The translations under genes were made by a program, and so were the position numbers. From assembly GCA_902628495.1 (NCBI GenBank), contig CACONH010000001.1:310001-374000 (forward strand): a stretch of 64,000 nt of DNA, given 5' to 3'. Below are positions 53,142 through 64,000 of the stretch, piece after piece. The notes beneath the pieces were generated by a model. The model did not search any database. It was not told where the DNA came from and saw nothing but the letters and a program-made list of their open reading frames with translations. How positions within the stretch are numbered: the stretch's first letter is position 1; the number at the start of each line of letters is the position of its first letter. Source of the stretch: an uncultured Pelagibacteraceae bacterium (lineage in GTDB: Bacteria; Pseudomonadota; Alphaproteobacteria; Pelagibacterales; Pelagibacteraceae).

Positions 53142-53567
53142 ATGATTAAATATCGGTTGAAATGTAAAAATTGTGAAAATTCATTTGATAGTTGGTTTTC
53201 TTCATCACGAGAATTTGAAAAATTAAAAAAAAATCAATTTCTAAATTGTCATTTCTGTAATTCAAAAAAGATTGTTAAAAATCCTATGGCTCCTAATATC
53301 TTAAGTTTAAAACAAAATTTAAAAAATGAAATTAAAATTAAAAAAAATAAAAATATTAGAAAAAAATTTTTGGAGTTTCAAAATTTTATTAAAAATAATT
53401 TTGAAAATGTTGGTGACGACTTTGCATATAAAGCTCGGTCTATACACTTTGATAGAAAAAAAACTAAAGGTATCTATGGAAATGCAACAAAAAAGCAGAT
53501 TAATGAATTACATGATGAAGGTATTGAAACTCACTCTTTCCCTTGGATAGATGATAAAAAAAACTAA
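53142..53567 (+). CDS. DUF1178 family protein
   Basis: A 141-residue protein with an N-terminal zinc-ribbon-like part: MIKYRLKCKNCENSFDSWFSS and LNCHFCNSKKIVKNPMAPNI (two Cys-x2-Cys pairs). The conserved C-terminal block is GDDFAYKARSIHFDRKKTKGIYGNAT. This is the alphaproteobacterial DUF1178 family, of unknown function, with RNA or protein binding suggested only by the ribbon. Its stop shares bases with the convergent ubiG stop (CTAA). Confidence 0.87.
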   Translation: MIKYRLKCKNCENSFDSWFSSSREFEKLKKNQFLNCHFCNSKKIVKNPMAPNILSLKQNLKNEIKIKKNKNIRKKFLEFQNFIKNNFENVGDDFAYKARSIHFDRKKTKGIYGNATKKQINELHDEGIETHSFPWIDDKKN

Positions 53568-54289
53568 ATTTTTTTAAACAACGCCATATAATTTACGTTA
53601 TTATCAGTGGAAAGTTCCCAATCTCTAGAAATAATATTGTATTTTACACCAAGAATTTCTTCCAACATTAAAGAGTTCTTTTTGCATATTTCTACAAGTT
53701 CGCTAGGCTTAACAAACATGTTCCAATCATGAGTACCAATTGGTAACCACCTCAAGACATACTCCGCGCCTAAGATTGCAAAAAAATAAGATTTTAATGT
53801 TTTATTCAAGGTTGCAATGAACATTATTCCATTTTTTTTTAAAAATTTAGAACTTTCTTTTAAAAATAAATTTACATCTTCCACATGCTCTACAATCTCC
53901 ATATTTAATACAACATCGAATTTTTCTTTATAATTAAAATTTTCAGGCGTTGTGCAGTAATAATTTATTTTCAGATCACTCTTTTTTGCATGAATTTTAG
54001 CAATCTTAATATTTTTATTTGAAGCATCTATTCCAACAACTTGAGCACCTAATCTCGTGAGTGGCTCACATAGAAGTCCCCCACCACACCCAATATCTAA
54101 AATCTTTACATTTTTCAGATAAGTATCGTCTCTTTTTTTTAATTTTTTCAATATACTTTTTTTTATATAATCGAGTCTCACCGGATTAAATTTGTGTAAA
54201 GGTTTAAATTTTCCATTTGGATCCCACCATTCTCTGGCTAACTTTGAAAATTTATCAATTTCCTTTTTATTAACTGTTTTATTTTTCAT
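53564..54289 (-). CDS. ubiG: Ubiquinone biosynthesis O-methyltransferase
   Basis: A SAM-dependent methyltransferase acting in ubiquinone synthesis. The 241-residue protein starts with KEIDKFSKLAREWWDPNGKFKPLHKFNPVRLDYI, a UbiG hallmark, then motif I VKILDIGCGGGLLCEPL, AQVVGIDAS and MEIVEHVEDVN. It is divergent from lysC with a 64-base space, the usual alphaproteobacterial neighbour. Confidence 0.95.
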   Translation of the reverse strand: MKNKTVNKKEIDKFSKLAREWWDPNGKFKPLHKFNPVRLDYIKKSILKKLKKRDDTYLKNVKILDIGCGGGLLCEPLTRLGAQVVGIDASNKNIKIAKIHAKKSDLKINYYCTTPENFNYKEKFDVVLNMEIVEHVEDVNLFLKESSKFLKKNGIMFIATLNKTLKSYFFAILGAEYVLRWLPIGTHDWNMFVKPSELVEICKKNSLMLEEILGVKYNIISRDWELSTDNNVNYMALFKKI

Positions 54290-54353
54290 TGATAGTTGAC
54301 TTTTTGTTTATGATAATATTTATCTAAATATAAAAATTTAAATTAAATATTCA

Positions 54354-55574
54354 ATGAAAATAATTGTTTTAAAATTTGGTGGAACATCTGTAGGAACATT
54401 AAGTAAAATTACAAAAGTGGCTAAAGTAATCGCCTCTTACGCTAAAAAAAAATATAAAGTAATTGTTGTGTCTTCAGCCATGAGTGGGGTCACAAATCAG
54501 TTATTATTAAAAACAAAAAAAATTTCTCAAAACTTCCCAAATGAGGAAAAAGATGTGATCTTATCAACAGGTGAACAAATTTCTTGTGCCCTAATTGCAG
54601 GTAAACTTAATTTACTTGGTTATAAATCAAGGTCATGGTTAGGATGGCAGTTACCCATTATAACAAGGGGTAAATACAGTTCTTCTAGAATAATAAAAAT
54701 ACAAAAAACTAAAATTATTAAATATCTGAAATCAGGTGGAATTCCAATTGTAACAGGATTTCAAGGTATAAATTCCGATTTTAGAATTACTACTCTTGAA
54801 AGGGGTGGCTCAGATACGAGCGCAATATTATGTGCAAAATTTTTTAATGCTAAAAAATGTATAATTTATACTGATGTTGAAGGTGTTTACACAACTGATC
54901 CTAATCTAACTAAATCTGCAAAAAAAATAAATAAAATTTCCTATGAGGAAATGCTAGAGATGGCATCTTTAGGTGCTAAAGTGATGCAACCAGCATCAAT
55001 TCAAGAGGCAAGACTAAATAGAATAGAAATAGACGTTAAGTCAACTTTTTCTAAAAAAAGTGGAACTACAATAACAAAAAAAAGAAATATAACTGGAAAA
55101 AACATAATAAGAGGAATTTCTTTTACTAAAAATGATGCAAAATTGACTTTACTTGGTGTTAAAGATAAACCAGGTATTGCTGCTTCTATTTTTAAACCTC
55201 TTTATGAAAATTCTATAAATGTTGATATGGTTGTACAAAATATATCAGCAGGCAGTAAAGAAACAGATTTAACATTTACCATTAAATTAGAGGATTTGTA
55301 TAAAACTCGTAAGCTTTTAGAAAATAATAAGTCGATCAATTTTAGAAAATTAATTGTAAATAAAAATGTTTCAAAAGTTTCAATTGTTGGCGTTGGGATG
55401 ATAACAACGCCTGGAGTGAGCTACAGGATGTTTAGGGCTTTGGCCAAAAAAAAAATAAACATAGAAGTTATATCTACTTCTGAAATTAAAATATCAGTTT
55501 TAATTAACAAAAAAAACCTAAAAAAATCTGTTGAAATACTTCACCAAGAATTTAAATTAAGTAGTAGTTTATGA
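54354..55574 (+). CDS. lysC: Aspartate kinase
   Basis: First enzyme of the lysine/threonine/methionine pathway. The 406-residue monofunctional kinase has [61 protein letters not shown] and [14 protein letters not shown]. Two C-terminal ACT domains (about 265-400, [25 protein letters not shown]) should mediate amino-acid feedback. Overlaps ispG by four bases. Confidence 0.96.
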   Translation: MKIIVLKFGGTSVGTLSKITKVAKVIASYAKKKYKVIVVSSAMSGVTNQLLLKTKKISQNFPNEEKDVILSTGEQISCALIAGKLNLLGYKSRSWLGWQLPIITRGKYSSSRIIKIQKTKIIKYLKSGGIPIVTGFQGINSDFRITTLERGGSDTSAILCAKFFNAKKCIIYTDVEGVYTTDPNLTKSAKKINKISYEEMLEMASLGAKVMQPASIQEARLNRIEIDVKSTFSKKSGTTITKKRNITGKNIIRGISFTKNDAKLTLLGVKDKPGIAASIFKPLYENSINVDMVVQNISAGSKETDLTFTIKLEDLYKTRKLLENNKSINFRKLIVNKNVSKVSIVGVGMITTPGVSYRMFRALAKKKINIEVISTSEIKISVLINKKNLKKSVEILHQEFKLSSSL

Positions 55575-56671
55575 GTTTAAGATCTTACAGAGATATACAA
55601 AAAAGAAAAACACGAGAAATTAATGTTGGAGATGTCAAAATAGGAGGATCAAATTCTATATCAGTTCAATCTATGACAAATACGTTGACTACTGATGTTA
55701 AAGCAACAATTAAACAAATAGAAGATCTTTCTAACGAAGGGGCTGATCTAGTAAGAGTATCCTGCCCGGATGAAAATTCCACTAAAGCACTTAAAGAAAT
55801 ATGTAAACATTCTAAAGTTCCGATAATTGCTGATATACATTTTCATTATAAACGAGCGCTCGAGGCTGCTGATAATGGAGCAAAATGTTTAAGAATAAAT
55901 CCAGGTAACATAGGTACAAAAGATAAATTAAAAGAAGTGATCAAGTCAGCTAAGTATAATGACTGTTCTATAAGAATTGGCGTGAATGCGGGTTCATTAG
56001 AACAATATTTATTAGAAAAATATAAAGGGCCTTGCCCTGAGGCATTGGTAGAAAGCGCATTAAAAAACATAAGACTAGTCGAAGATAATAATTTTGAACA
56101 GATTAAAATTAGCGTTAAGTCTTCTGATGTTTTTTTATCAATCGCAGCTTACAGGCAATTATCAAAGAAAACAGAATATCCATTACATCTTGGAATTACA
56201 GAATCAGGTAGTTTTATACCGGGTAGTGTAAAATCATCTATTGGCCTAGGTGTTTTGCTTCTTGAGGGTATAGGTGACACAATCAGAGTCTCATTATCGG
56301 ATGACCCAGTTAAAGAAATTAAAATAGGTAACGAAATTTTAAAGTCACTTAATTTGCGTTCAAGAGGTGTCAAAATAATATCCTGTCCATCCTGTGCTAG
56401 ACAAGGTTTTAATGTTATAGAGACAGTAAAAACTCTTGAGGAAAAATTATCACATATAAAAACTCCTATAACTTTGTCAATAATCGGGTGCGTTGTAAAT
56501 GGACCTGGCGAAGCATCACAAACAGATATTGGAATTACTGGAGGTGGCAAGGATAGCAATATGCTTTATCTCAGCGGAATTCAAAACAAAAAAATAAAAA
56601 ATGATGAAATCATATCTCAAATAGTTTCTCTAATTGAAAAAAAAGAAGCTGAGATATTGAATAAAAAGTAA
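55571..56671 (+). CDS. ispG: 4-hydroxy-3-methylbut-2-enyl diphosphate synthase (IspG/GcpE)
   Basis: Iron-sulfur enzyme of the MEP isoprenoid pathway. The 366-residue protein has [20 protein letters not shown] at the start, [30 protein letters not shown] and [20 protein letters not shown]. The [4Fe-4S] ligands lie in [13 protein letters not shown] (Cys-x2-Cys) and [11 protein letters not shown]. It lies in the lysC-ispG-prfA-prmC run with short or overlapping junctions. Confidence 0.96.
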   Translation: MSLRSYRDIQKRKTREINVGDVKIGGSNSISVQSMTNTLTTDVKATIKQIEDLSNEGADLVRVSCPDENSTKALKEICKHSKVPIIADIHFHYKRALEAADNGAKCLRINPGNIGTKDKLKEVIKSAKYNDCSIRIGVNAGSLEQYLLEKYKGPCPEALVESALKNIRLVEDNNFEQIKISVKSSDVFLSIAAYRQLSKKTEYPLHLGITESGSFIPGSVKSSIGLGVLLLEGIGDTIRVSLSDDPVKEIKIGNEILKSLNLRSRGVKIISCPSCARQGFNVIETVKTLEEKLSHIKTPITLSIIGCVVNGPGEASQTDIGITGGGKDSNMLYLSGIQNKKIKNDEIISQIVSLIEKKEAEILNKK

Positions 56672-56674
56672 ATC

Positions 56675-57751
56675 ATGATACCAGTTGAAAAAGTTAGAGA
56701 AATTATCTCTAAACATGAAGTATTAGAAAAGGAATTGTCATCTAACAAAGTAGATAAAAAAAATTTTGCCAGAATTTCAAAAGAATACTCTGATTTAAAT
56801 GAGATTTTAATTTGTGCAAAAGAATTTTTGAATTTTTATGAAACAGAAAAAGATTTAGAAAAAATAATAAATGATAGTTCATCTGAAGAAGAAATGAGGG
56901 AATTAGCTAAGATAGAACTAGATGAACTTAAAAAAAATAAAATACTCAATGAAAAAAAATTAAAATTATTTTTGTTGCCAAAAGATGATGCAGATAAAAA
57001 AGATGCTATAATAGAAATTAGAGCGGGGACAGGAGGGCTTGAAGCGAGTTTATTTGCTTCAGATTTATTCAAAATGTATGAAAAAGTGAGTCATAAAAAA
57101 AAATGGTCCTTAGAGATAATAAGTATTTCCAAAAGTGATGCTGGTGGATTAAAAGAGGTGATAGCTAGTATAAAAGGGAAAAATATTTATTCCTCACTTA
57201 AATTCGAAAGCGGAGTTCATAGAGTACAAAGAGTTCCTGATACAGAGACGCAAGGTAGAGTACACACATCTGCCGCTACCGTTGCAGTTCTACCAGAGGC
57301 TGAGGAGGTTGATGTAAAAATTGATGATAAAGATTTGAGAATTGATGTTTTTAGAAGCAGTGGACCCGGAGGCCAAAGTGTTAATACCACCGACTCAGCT
57401 GTCAGAATCACACATATACCCACTGGAATAGTTGTTAGTCAACAAGATGAAAAATCACAAATTAGAAATAAAGAAAAGGGGCTAAAGATTCTAAGGTCAA
57501 GAATTTATGAGCATGAAAGAAAAAAAATAGAGGATGCGAGATCCAAAGATAGAAAAAGTAAAATTGGAACTGGAGATAGATCTGAGAGAATAAGAACCTA
57601 TAATTTTCCACAAGGTAGAGTTACCGATCATAGAATAAATCTCACATTGCATAAATTAGTGGAATTTATGGAGGGTGAAGTTTTTGATGAAATTGTTGAA
57701 AGTCTCAATTTGCATGCACAAGAAGAAGAACTTAAAAGTTTAGAGAAATGA
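56675..57751 (+). CDS. prfA: Peptide chain release factor 1
   Basis: Terminates translation at UAA and UAG. The 358-residue protein has the peptidyl-hydrolase GGQ in [17 protein letters not shown] (about residue 230), the recognition loop near [20 protein letters not shown] with its Pro-x-Thr (PDT), and the C-terminal [13 protein letters not shown]. Its Gln is the expected substrate of PrmC, encoded immediately downstream with a four-base overlap. Confidence 0.96.
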   Translation: MIPVEKVREIISKHEVLEKELSSNKVDKKNFARISKEYSDLNEILICAKEFLNFYETEKDLEKIINDSSSEEEMRELAKIELDELKKNKILNEKKLKLFLLPKDDADKKDAIIEIRAGTGGLEASLFASDLFKMYEKVSHKKKWSLEIISISKSDAGGLKEVIASIKGKNIYSSLKFESGVHRVQRVPDTETQGRVHTSAATVAVLPEAEEVDVKIDDKDLRIDVFRSSGPGGQSVNTTDSAVRITHIPTGIVVSQQDEKSQIRNKEKGLKILRSRIYEHERKKIEDARSKDRKSKIGTGDRSERIRTYNFPQGRVTDHRINLTLHKLVEFMEGEVFDEIVESLNLHAQEEELKSLEK

Positions 57752-58587
57752 ATTTATTCCAAGCTCTTGAAAATGGTTATAATTTGTTGAAAACAAATAA
57801 TATAAATAGTTACAAAATAGATACGGAGCTTTTGTTATCTGATAGTCTGAATATTTCAAAGGAAAGATTAATACTAAACCTTAAAAGAGTAATTAATAAT
57901 GAGACTTACAACAACTTTTTATTGAAAATAAACAGAAGGAAAGCTAAGGAGCCAATTGCATATATTTTAAAAAAAAAGGAGTTTTGGAAAAATAAGTTTT
58001 ATATTAATAAAAATGTTCTTATACCAAGACCAGAAACTGAACATTTAGTTGAAGAAACTTTAAATATTATATCAACTAATCAAAAAAAAAGGCTTTTAGA
58101 AATTGGTGTAGGCTCCGGATGTTTGATTATATCTGTCTTAAAAGAAAGAATTAATTGTTCTGCATTTGGTATTGACTGCTGTAAAAATGCAATAAAAATA
58201 GCAAAAATCAATGCAAAATTACATCATGTTCAAAATAGGATTAATATTTTCAAAACAGATGTTGACAATTTAAATTCAGGTAAATATGATTTAATACTTA
58301 GTAACCCTCCCTATATTGATAAACATAAACTTAAATATTTGGGCGTTAGCGAGTATGAACCTACAAAAGCTTTAAACGGAGGAATAAACGGAACTGAAAT
58401 ACTGATTAAGGTTGTGAAAAAATCTTCAAAATTATTAAAGATTAATGGAAAATTAATTATTGAAATTGGCAGTGATCAAAAATACAAAATGATTAATATA
58501 CTAAAAAAAAATAAATTTTATATAAACAAAATAACTAAAGATTTATCTAACCTCGACAGATGTATAACATCCACAAAAATTGCATAA
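57748..58587 (+). CDS. prmC: Release factor glutamine methyltransferase PrmC
   Basis: Methylates the GGQ glutamine of release factors. The 279-residue protein has an N-terminal helical domain, [35 protein letters not shown], the SAM loop [16 protein letters not shown] and the catalytic NPPY in [12 protein letters not shown]. Directly coupled to its substrate gene prfA. Confidence 0.95.
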   Translation: MNLFQALENGYNLLKTNNINSYKIDTELLLSDSLNISKERLILNLKRVINNETYNNFLLKINRRKAKEPIAYILKKKEFWKNKFYINKNVLIPRPETEHLVEETLNIISTNQKKRLLEIGVGSGCLIISVLKERINCSAFGIDCCKNAIKIAKINAKLHHVQNRINIFKTDVDNLNSGKYDLILSNPPYIDKHKLKYLGVSEYEPTKALNGGINGTEILIKVVKKSSKLLKINGKLIIEIGSDQKYKMINILKKNKFYINKITKDLSNLDRCITSTKIA

Positions 58588-58593
58588 AAAAAT

Positions 58594-58917
58594 ATGAGAC
58601 CTTTTAAAAATAATCATAAAAGATCTAGAGGCAGAGGTATGCAAGATAGATCATTCAAAAGATCAAATGATATTAATAGACTTAATCCAGAATTAGGTAA
58701 TAGAGAAAATGGTTATAGAAGAAAAAATAATCGTAATAATGGTAACGTAGATAAATTAATTTTGAAATACAATGAGCTTGCAAGAGAAGCTTTATCTAAT
58801 GGTGATAAAATTCTGTCTGAAAATTATTATCAATACGCAGATCATTTTTTAAGAATTTCAATTGAACAAAAAGAAAAACAAAAAGAAAAAATACAAAATT
58901 CTATTGAGACAAATTAA
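58594..58917 (+). CDS. DUF4167 family protein
   Basis: A 107-residue protein with a basic, asparagine/arginine-rich N-terminus (KNNHKRSRGRGMQDRSFKRS) and the conserved C-terminal block VDKLILKYNELAREALSNGD followed by NYYQYADHFLRI (about residues 50-90). It follows prmC as in many alphaproteobacteria. Function unknown; the basic low-complexity region suggests RNA binding. The stop codon shares TTAA with the convergent peptidase gene. Confidence 0.85.
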   Translation: MRPFKNNHKRSRGRGMQDRSFKRSNDINRLNPELGNRENGYRRKNNRNNGNVDKLILKYNELAREALSNGDKILSENYYQYADHFLRISIEQKEKQKEKIQNSIETN

Positions 58918-60215
58918 AAATTTGCTACCAAATCAGACTTAAGAACATCTGTTTTTATTCTAACTATTTCAAATTGTTTTCTGCTTGTGCCATCTAATGA
59001 TTTACCTGGGGGAAGTTTAAGAAGTTGAGAATTAATTTTTTTTCCATTTTCAATGACTTCATAATGAAGATGAGGACCTGTAGATAATCCAGTTGAACCT
59101 ACATAACCAATTATTTGTCCTTGTTTAACTCTGTTACCTGGTATTGAAATATTAGAAAAGTTTTTCATATGTGCATACACAGTTTGGTATGTTTTATTGT
59201 GTTTTATTTTCACACAATTTCCTCCTCCTCCGCACCAACCCGCTTTAATAATTACTCCGTCCCCCGATGCCATTATTGGAGTACCTTCAGGTGCTGCAAA
59301 ATCAGTACCTCTATGCATTTTGTTATAACCAAGTATTGGATGTTTTCTCATACCAAAAGCAGAAGATAATCTAGCTCCATTAATTGGGGTTTTCATTAAA
59401 GCTTTTTTAACACTTTTACCGTTTTCATCATAATGCCCGTCAAAGTTTTTTTTTGGAAAATAATAAAGTTGATTCAATTGTCCACGCAACATTAAGTTTG
59501 CATAAATTATATTCCCATTTTCAAATATTTTTCCGTTTTCGTCTACAAATATTTCGTAGATAATTTGGAACGAATCATTTTTTCTGATATCCCTCTGAAA
59601 ATCAACTTGAAATCCATAAAGCCTTGCAAATTCAATTATAATATTTGGATCGATATTTTCTTTTGTTGCACTTCTATATAAACTCGATTTAATTACACCT
59701 TCTTTTAATATAATTTTTTTTTCTAGATTTGTTACTATTTCTCTTTTAACAAATTCGTTATTTTTTAATTCCTTATATATTTCCAATTTTCTTGATTTGG
59801 ATACTGGAATTAAAATGTTAGAAATTCCCTTAAAATTTTCGTTGTTTTCTATAGTTAGTTTTAAAGTTTGATTTTCTATTAAATTTTGTGCTTCGGTATT
59901 TTTCAACAATTTAACAATTTTTTTTATTTCTTTTTCATTTACAGAAAGATTATCCAAGATATTTACAAGATTATCTCCAGTTTTGATTTTATATTCAACA
60001 TTCTCGAATTTTGGTTTTAAATTAGTAAAGAAGTAGTTGACAGTTTTCTTGAAATAGGAGTTTCTAAAAATTTGTAAATAATCTTTTTCAATTTTTTTGG
60101 TGTTAAAATTGTAAAATTGAGTAATAAATACAGTGATTATCAACAGAAATATTAATAAAAAAATTTCAAGATTCTTTTTAACAATACTCACAATTTTAAG
60201 TTGAATAAAATTCAT
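58914..60215 (-). CDS. M23-family peptidoglycan endopeptidase
   Basis: A 433-residue envelope protein with an N-terminal membrane anchor (about residues 14-31), an OapA/LysM-like segment (YKIKTGDNLVNILDNLSVNE near 80), and a C-terminal LytM domain. The zinc ligands are HRGTDFAAPEG (His, Asp) and GPHLHYEV (His-x-His), with VYAHMKNFS between. All LytM catalytic residues are present, so it is probably an active DD-endopeptidase in cell-wall growth rather than a degenerate activator. Confidence 0.92.
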   Translation of the reverse strand: MNFIQLKIVSIVKKNLEIFLLIFLLIITVFITQFYNFNTKKIEKDYLQIFRNSYFKKTVNYFFTNLKPKFENVEYKIKTGDNLVNILDNLSVNEKEIKKIVKLLKNTEAQNLIENQTLKLTIENNENFKGISNILIPVSKSRKLEIYKELKNNEFVKREIVTNLEKKIILKEGVIKSSLYRSATKENIDPNIIIEFARLYGFQVDFQRDIRKNDSFQIIYEIFVDENGKIFENGNIIYANLMLRGQLNQLYYFPKKNFDGHYDENGKSVKKALMKTPINGARLSSAFGMRKHPILGYNKMHRGTDFAAPEGTPIMASGDGVIIKAGWCGGGGNCVKIKHNKTYQTVYAHMKNFSNISIPGNRVKQGQIIGYVGSTGLSTGPHLHYEVIENGKKINSQLLKLPPGKSLDGTSRKQFEIVRIKTDVLKSDLVANF

Positions 60216-60303
60216 TTTTTTTAATTATTTTATTTTCACCAGTTTTTATATCAAAAAACCCATATTTTATTGATTTTTTTGGAGATTTTTTCAATCAAAA
60301 TTC

Positions 60304-60331
60304 TTGATTTAGTGATTATTTGTACTATAAG
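60304..60331 (+). promoter_or_regulatory. Candidate rRNA operon promoter
   Basis: TTGATT (60304-60309) and TATAAG (60326-60331) lie 16 bases apart, about 180 bases before 16S. The 60216-60403 stretch holds no gene. It also contains a CAATAAAATTATTG dyad just downstream of the predicted start. Confidence 0.5.
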
Positions 60332-60402
60332 CATTTTTTCCAAACAATAAAATTATTGTTATTATTAGGTTTTACCCTAATTAGCTATTTTAAACGTGAA
60401 AT

Positions 60403-60427
60403 TAAGAAGAGAAGTGTGGACGGTTAA
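60403..60427 (+). other. 5' strand of the 16S RNase III processing stem
   Basis: The 25 bases 60403-60427 (TAAGAAGAGAAGTGTGGACG onward) pair completely with 62042-62066 downstream of 16S: 22 Watson-Crick pairs and three G-U. This brings the 16S ends together as in classic pre-16S processing by RNase III. Confidence 0.85.
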
Positions 60428-60447
60428 GGTTACCAAAATTTGTCGTA

Positions 60448-60500
60448 CACACTTCAAATACATATAAATTTATTCTTAGATTTATATGGAAGCTAGTGTG
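60448..60500 (+). other. Leader hairpin immediately upstream of 16S
   Basis: CATATAAAT (60461-60469) and ATTTATATG (60480-60488) form a nine-pair stem with a ten-base loop. Below it CTTC pairs with GAAG and CACAC with GTGTG (60448-60455 with 60489-60500, small bulge). It ends about a dozen bases before the mature 16S start. Confidence 0.6.
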
Positions 60501-60511
60501 CGCCGTTTTTA

Positions 60512-61986
<1,475 letters not shown>

Positions 61987-62041
61987 TAAGGATGAATAAA
62001 GTTATTTAATAATTTTATTCTAAATATTTAACAGGCTAATG

Positions 62042-62066
62042 TTGACCGTCCGCATTTCTCTTCTTA
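62042..62066 (+). other. 3' strand of the 16S RNase III processing stem
   Basis: TTGACCGTCCGCATTTCTCT onward pairs over 25 positions with 60403-60427. It lies 55 bases after the 16S 3' end and is followed by a T-rich run before tRNA-Ile. Confidence 0.85.
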
Positions 62067-62097
62067 TTTTTTTTGTGTTTCTCTATAAATACAATGA

Positions 62098-62174
62098 GGG
62101 CCGGTAGCTCAGTTGGTTAGAGCACACCCTTGATAAGGGTGGGGTCGATAGTTCGAGTCTATCTCGGCCCACCA
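62098..62174 (+). tRNA. tRNA-Ile (GAT anticodon), CCA encoded
   Basis: A 77-base cloverleaf in the 16S-23S spacer: acceptor GGGCCGG/TCGGCCC with a G-U at pair 7, D-loop AGTTGGTTA with G18G19, anticodon loop TTGATAA (GAT), T stem GATAG/CTATC with normal TTCGAGT loop, then ACCA. Confidence 0.97.
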
Positions 62175-62183
62175 AACTTATCT

Positions 62184-62259
62184 GGGGGATTAGCTCAGCT
62201 GGGAGAGCGCCTGATTTGCATTCAGGAGGTCAGCGGTTCGATCCCGCTATCCTCCACCA
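62184..62259 (+). tRNA. tRNA-Ala (TGC anticodon), CCA encoded
   Basis: A 76-base cloverleaf: acceptor GGGGGAT/ATCCTCC with the alanine-identity G3-U70 pair, D-loop AGCTGGGA, anticodon loop TTTGCAT (TGC), T stem AGCGG/CCGCT with TTCGATC loop, ACCA end. Standard spacer tRNA nine bases after tRNA-Ile. Confidence 0.97.
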
Positions 62260-62316
62260 AGAAACACTTAGCTATTTTATTTGTAAATATTTTAATAATT
62301 ATCAATATCTATATCC

Positions 62317-62366
62317 GATTGTTCGAATAGATGAACAATCAAGAATGTTCGAAAAGATGAACATTC
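62317..62366 (+). repeat. Tandem pair of near-identical hairpins in the 16S-23S spacer
   Basis: Unit 1 (62317-62340): GATTGTTC, loop GAATAGAT, GAACAATC. Unit 2 (62343-62366): GAATGTTC, loop GAAAAGAT, GAACATTC. Each has a perfect eight-pair stem and an eight-base loop. The units differ at stem positions where both arms change together, preserving pairing. Confidence 0.75.
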
Positions 62367-62385
62367 CAACAAAATTTGATTCAAA

Positions 62386-62404
62386 CACAGAATTTTTTTC
62401 TGTG
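62386..62404 (+). other. Hairpin just before 23S
   Basis: CACAGAA (62386-62392) and TTCTGTG (62398-62404) with a five-T loop, immediately upstream of the 23S 5' end. It may help define the 23S processing site; the true 23S stem partner would be beyond the window. Confidence 0.5.
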
Positions 62405-62410
62405 CATAAA

Positions 62411-64000
<1,590 letters not shown>

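Overview
The window is a chromosomal segment of a streamlined, AT-rich alphaproteobacterium, most likely a member of the SAR11 clade (Pelagibacterales). The grounds are a base composition that is strongly A+T, lysine/isoleucine/asparagine-rich proteins, very short or overlapping intergenic spaces, alphaproteobacterial gene orders (murA-DUF2948-hisD-infA; trpF-trpB-trpA-accD-folC; lysC-ispG-prfA-prmC-DUF4167; cycM/kdsB-pheA; dnaX-ybaB-recR; gcrA), a tRNA-His of the alphaproteobacterial type, and a 16S rRNA of alphaproteobacterial type. The clade is inferred from the sequence; no database comparison was possible. I see no prophage, insertion sequence, CRISPR array or plasmid module.

Layout. 1-5.1 kb: sulfurtransferase (partial), msrA, a DMT exporter, a DNA glycosylase, a purine salvage pair (phosphoribosyltransferase facing an NCS2 permease), a small lipoprotein and an Hsp20 chaperone. 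5.1-11.9 kb (minus): histone-deacetylase-like hydrolase, dapE, dapD, a HAD nucleotidase, argB, yidC, yidD, rnpA, rpmH. 12-17.3 kb (plus): a VTT membrane protein, tRNA-Thr (minus), two small basic ORFs, dcd, murA, DUF2948, hisD, infA, tRNA-Phe, csp. 17.5-24.3 kb (plus): tRNA-His, hisS, hisZ, hisG, then a run of DNA-processing genes (rmuC, an MGME1-like nuclease, exonuclease I) and trxA. 24.3-36.2 kb (minus): folC, accD, trpA, trpB, trpF, pyrF, ihfB, rpsA, aroA, lptB, lptC, kdsD, rnd. 36.2-45.9 kb: an NDUFA9-like protein, a SHOCT protein, gcrA (minus), an ABC-2 permease, argD, argF, a membrane cytochrome c (minus), kdsB, pheA, the SRP RNA gene, dnaX, ybaB, recR. 45.9-60.2 kb: malate synthase G (minus), accA, secA (minus), argJ, DUF1178, ubiG (minus), lysC, ispG, prfA, prmC, DUF4167 and an M23 peptidase (minus). 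60.3-64 kb: an rRNA operon with promoter, RNase III stem, 16S, tRNA-Ile, tRNA-Ala and the 5' part of 23S.

Functional picture. This is housekeeping content: amino-acid biosynthesis (Lys, Arg, His, Trp, Phe), envelope and LPS synthesis (murA, kdsB, kdsD, lptB/C), membrane insertion and secretion (yidC/yidD, secA, SRP RNA), fatty acid carboxylase subunits, and translation. The most notable signals lie inside familiar-looking loci. First, TrpA and TrpB at the canonical trp locus have unusual active-site and interface residues, including loss of both partners of the inter-subunit alpha-Asp56/beta-Lys167 salt bridge. Second, two tRNAs (Thr-GGT and Phe-GAA) carry a joint A18/G55 change in place of the near-universal G18/U55. 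Third, structural RNA genes abut coding sequences so closely that RNA processing should yield nearly leaderless hisS and dnaX messages. Fourth, AccA has a C-terminal membrane anchor. Fifth, lptA and cmk are missing from their usual places. Sixth, convergent genes repeatedly share stop-codon bases.
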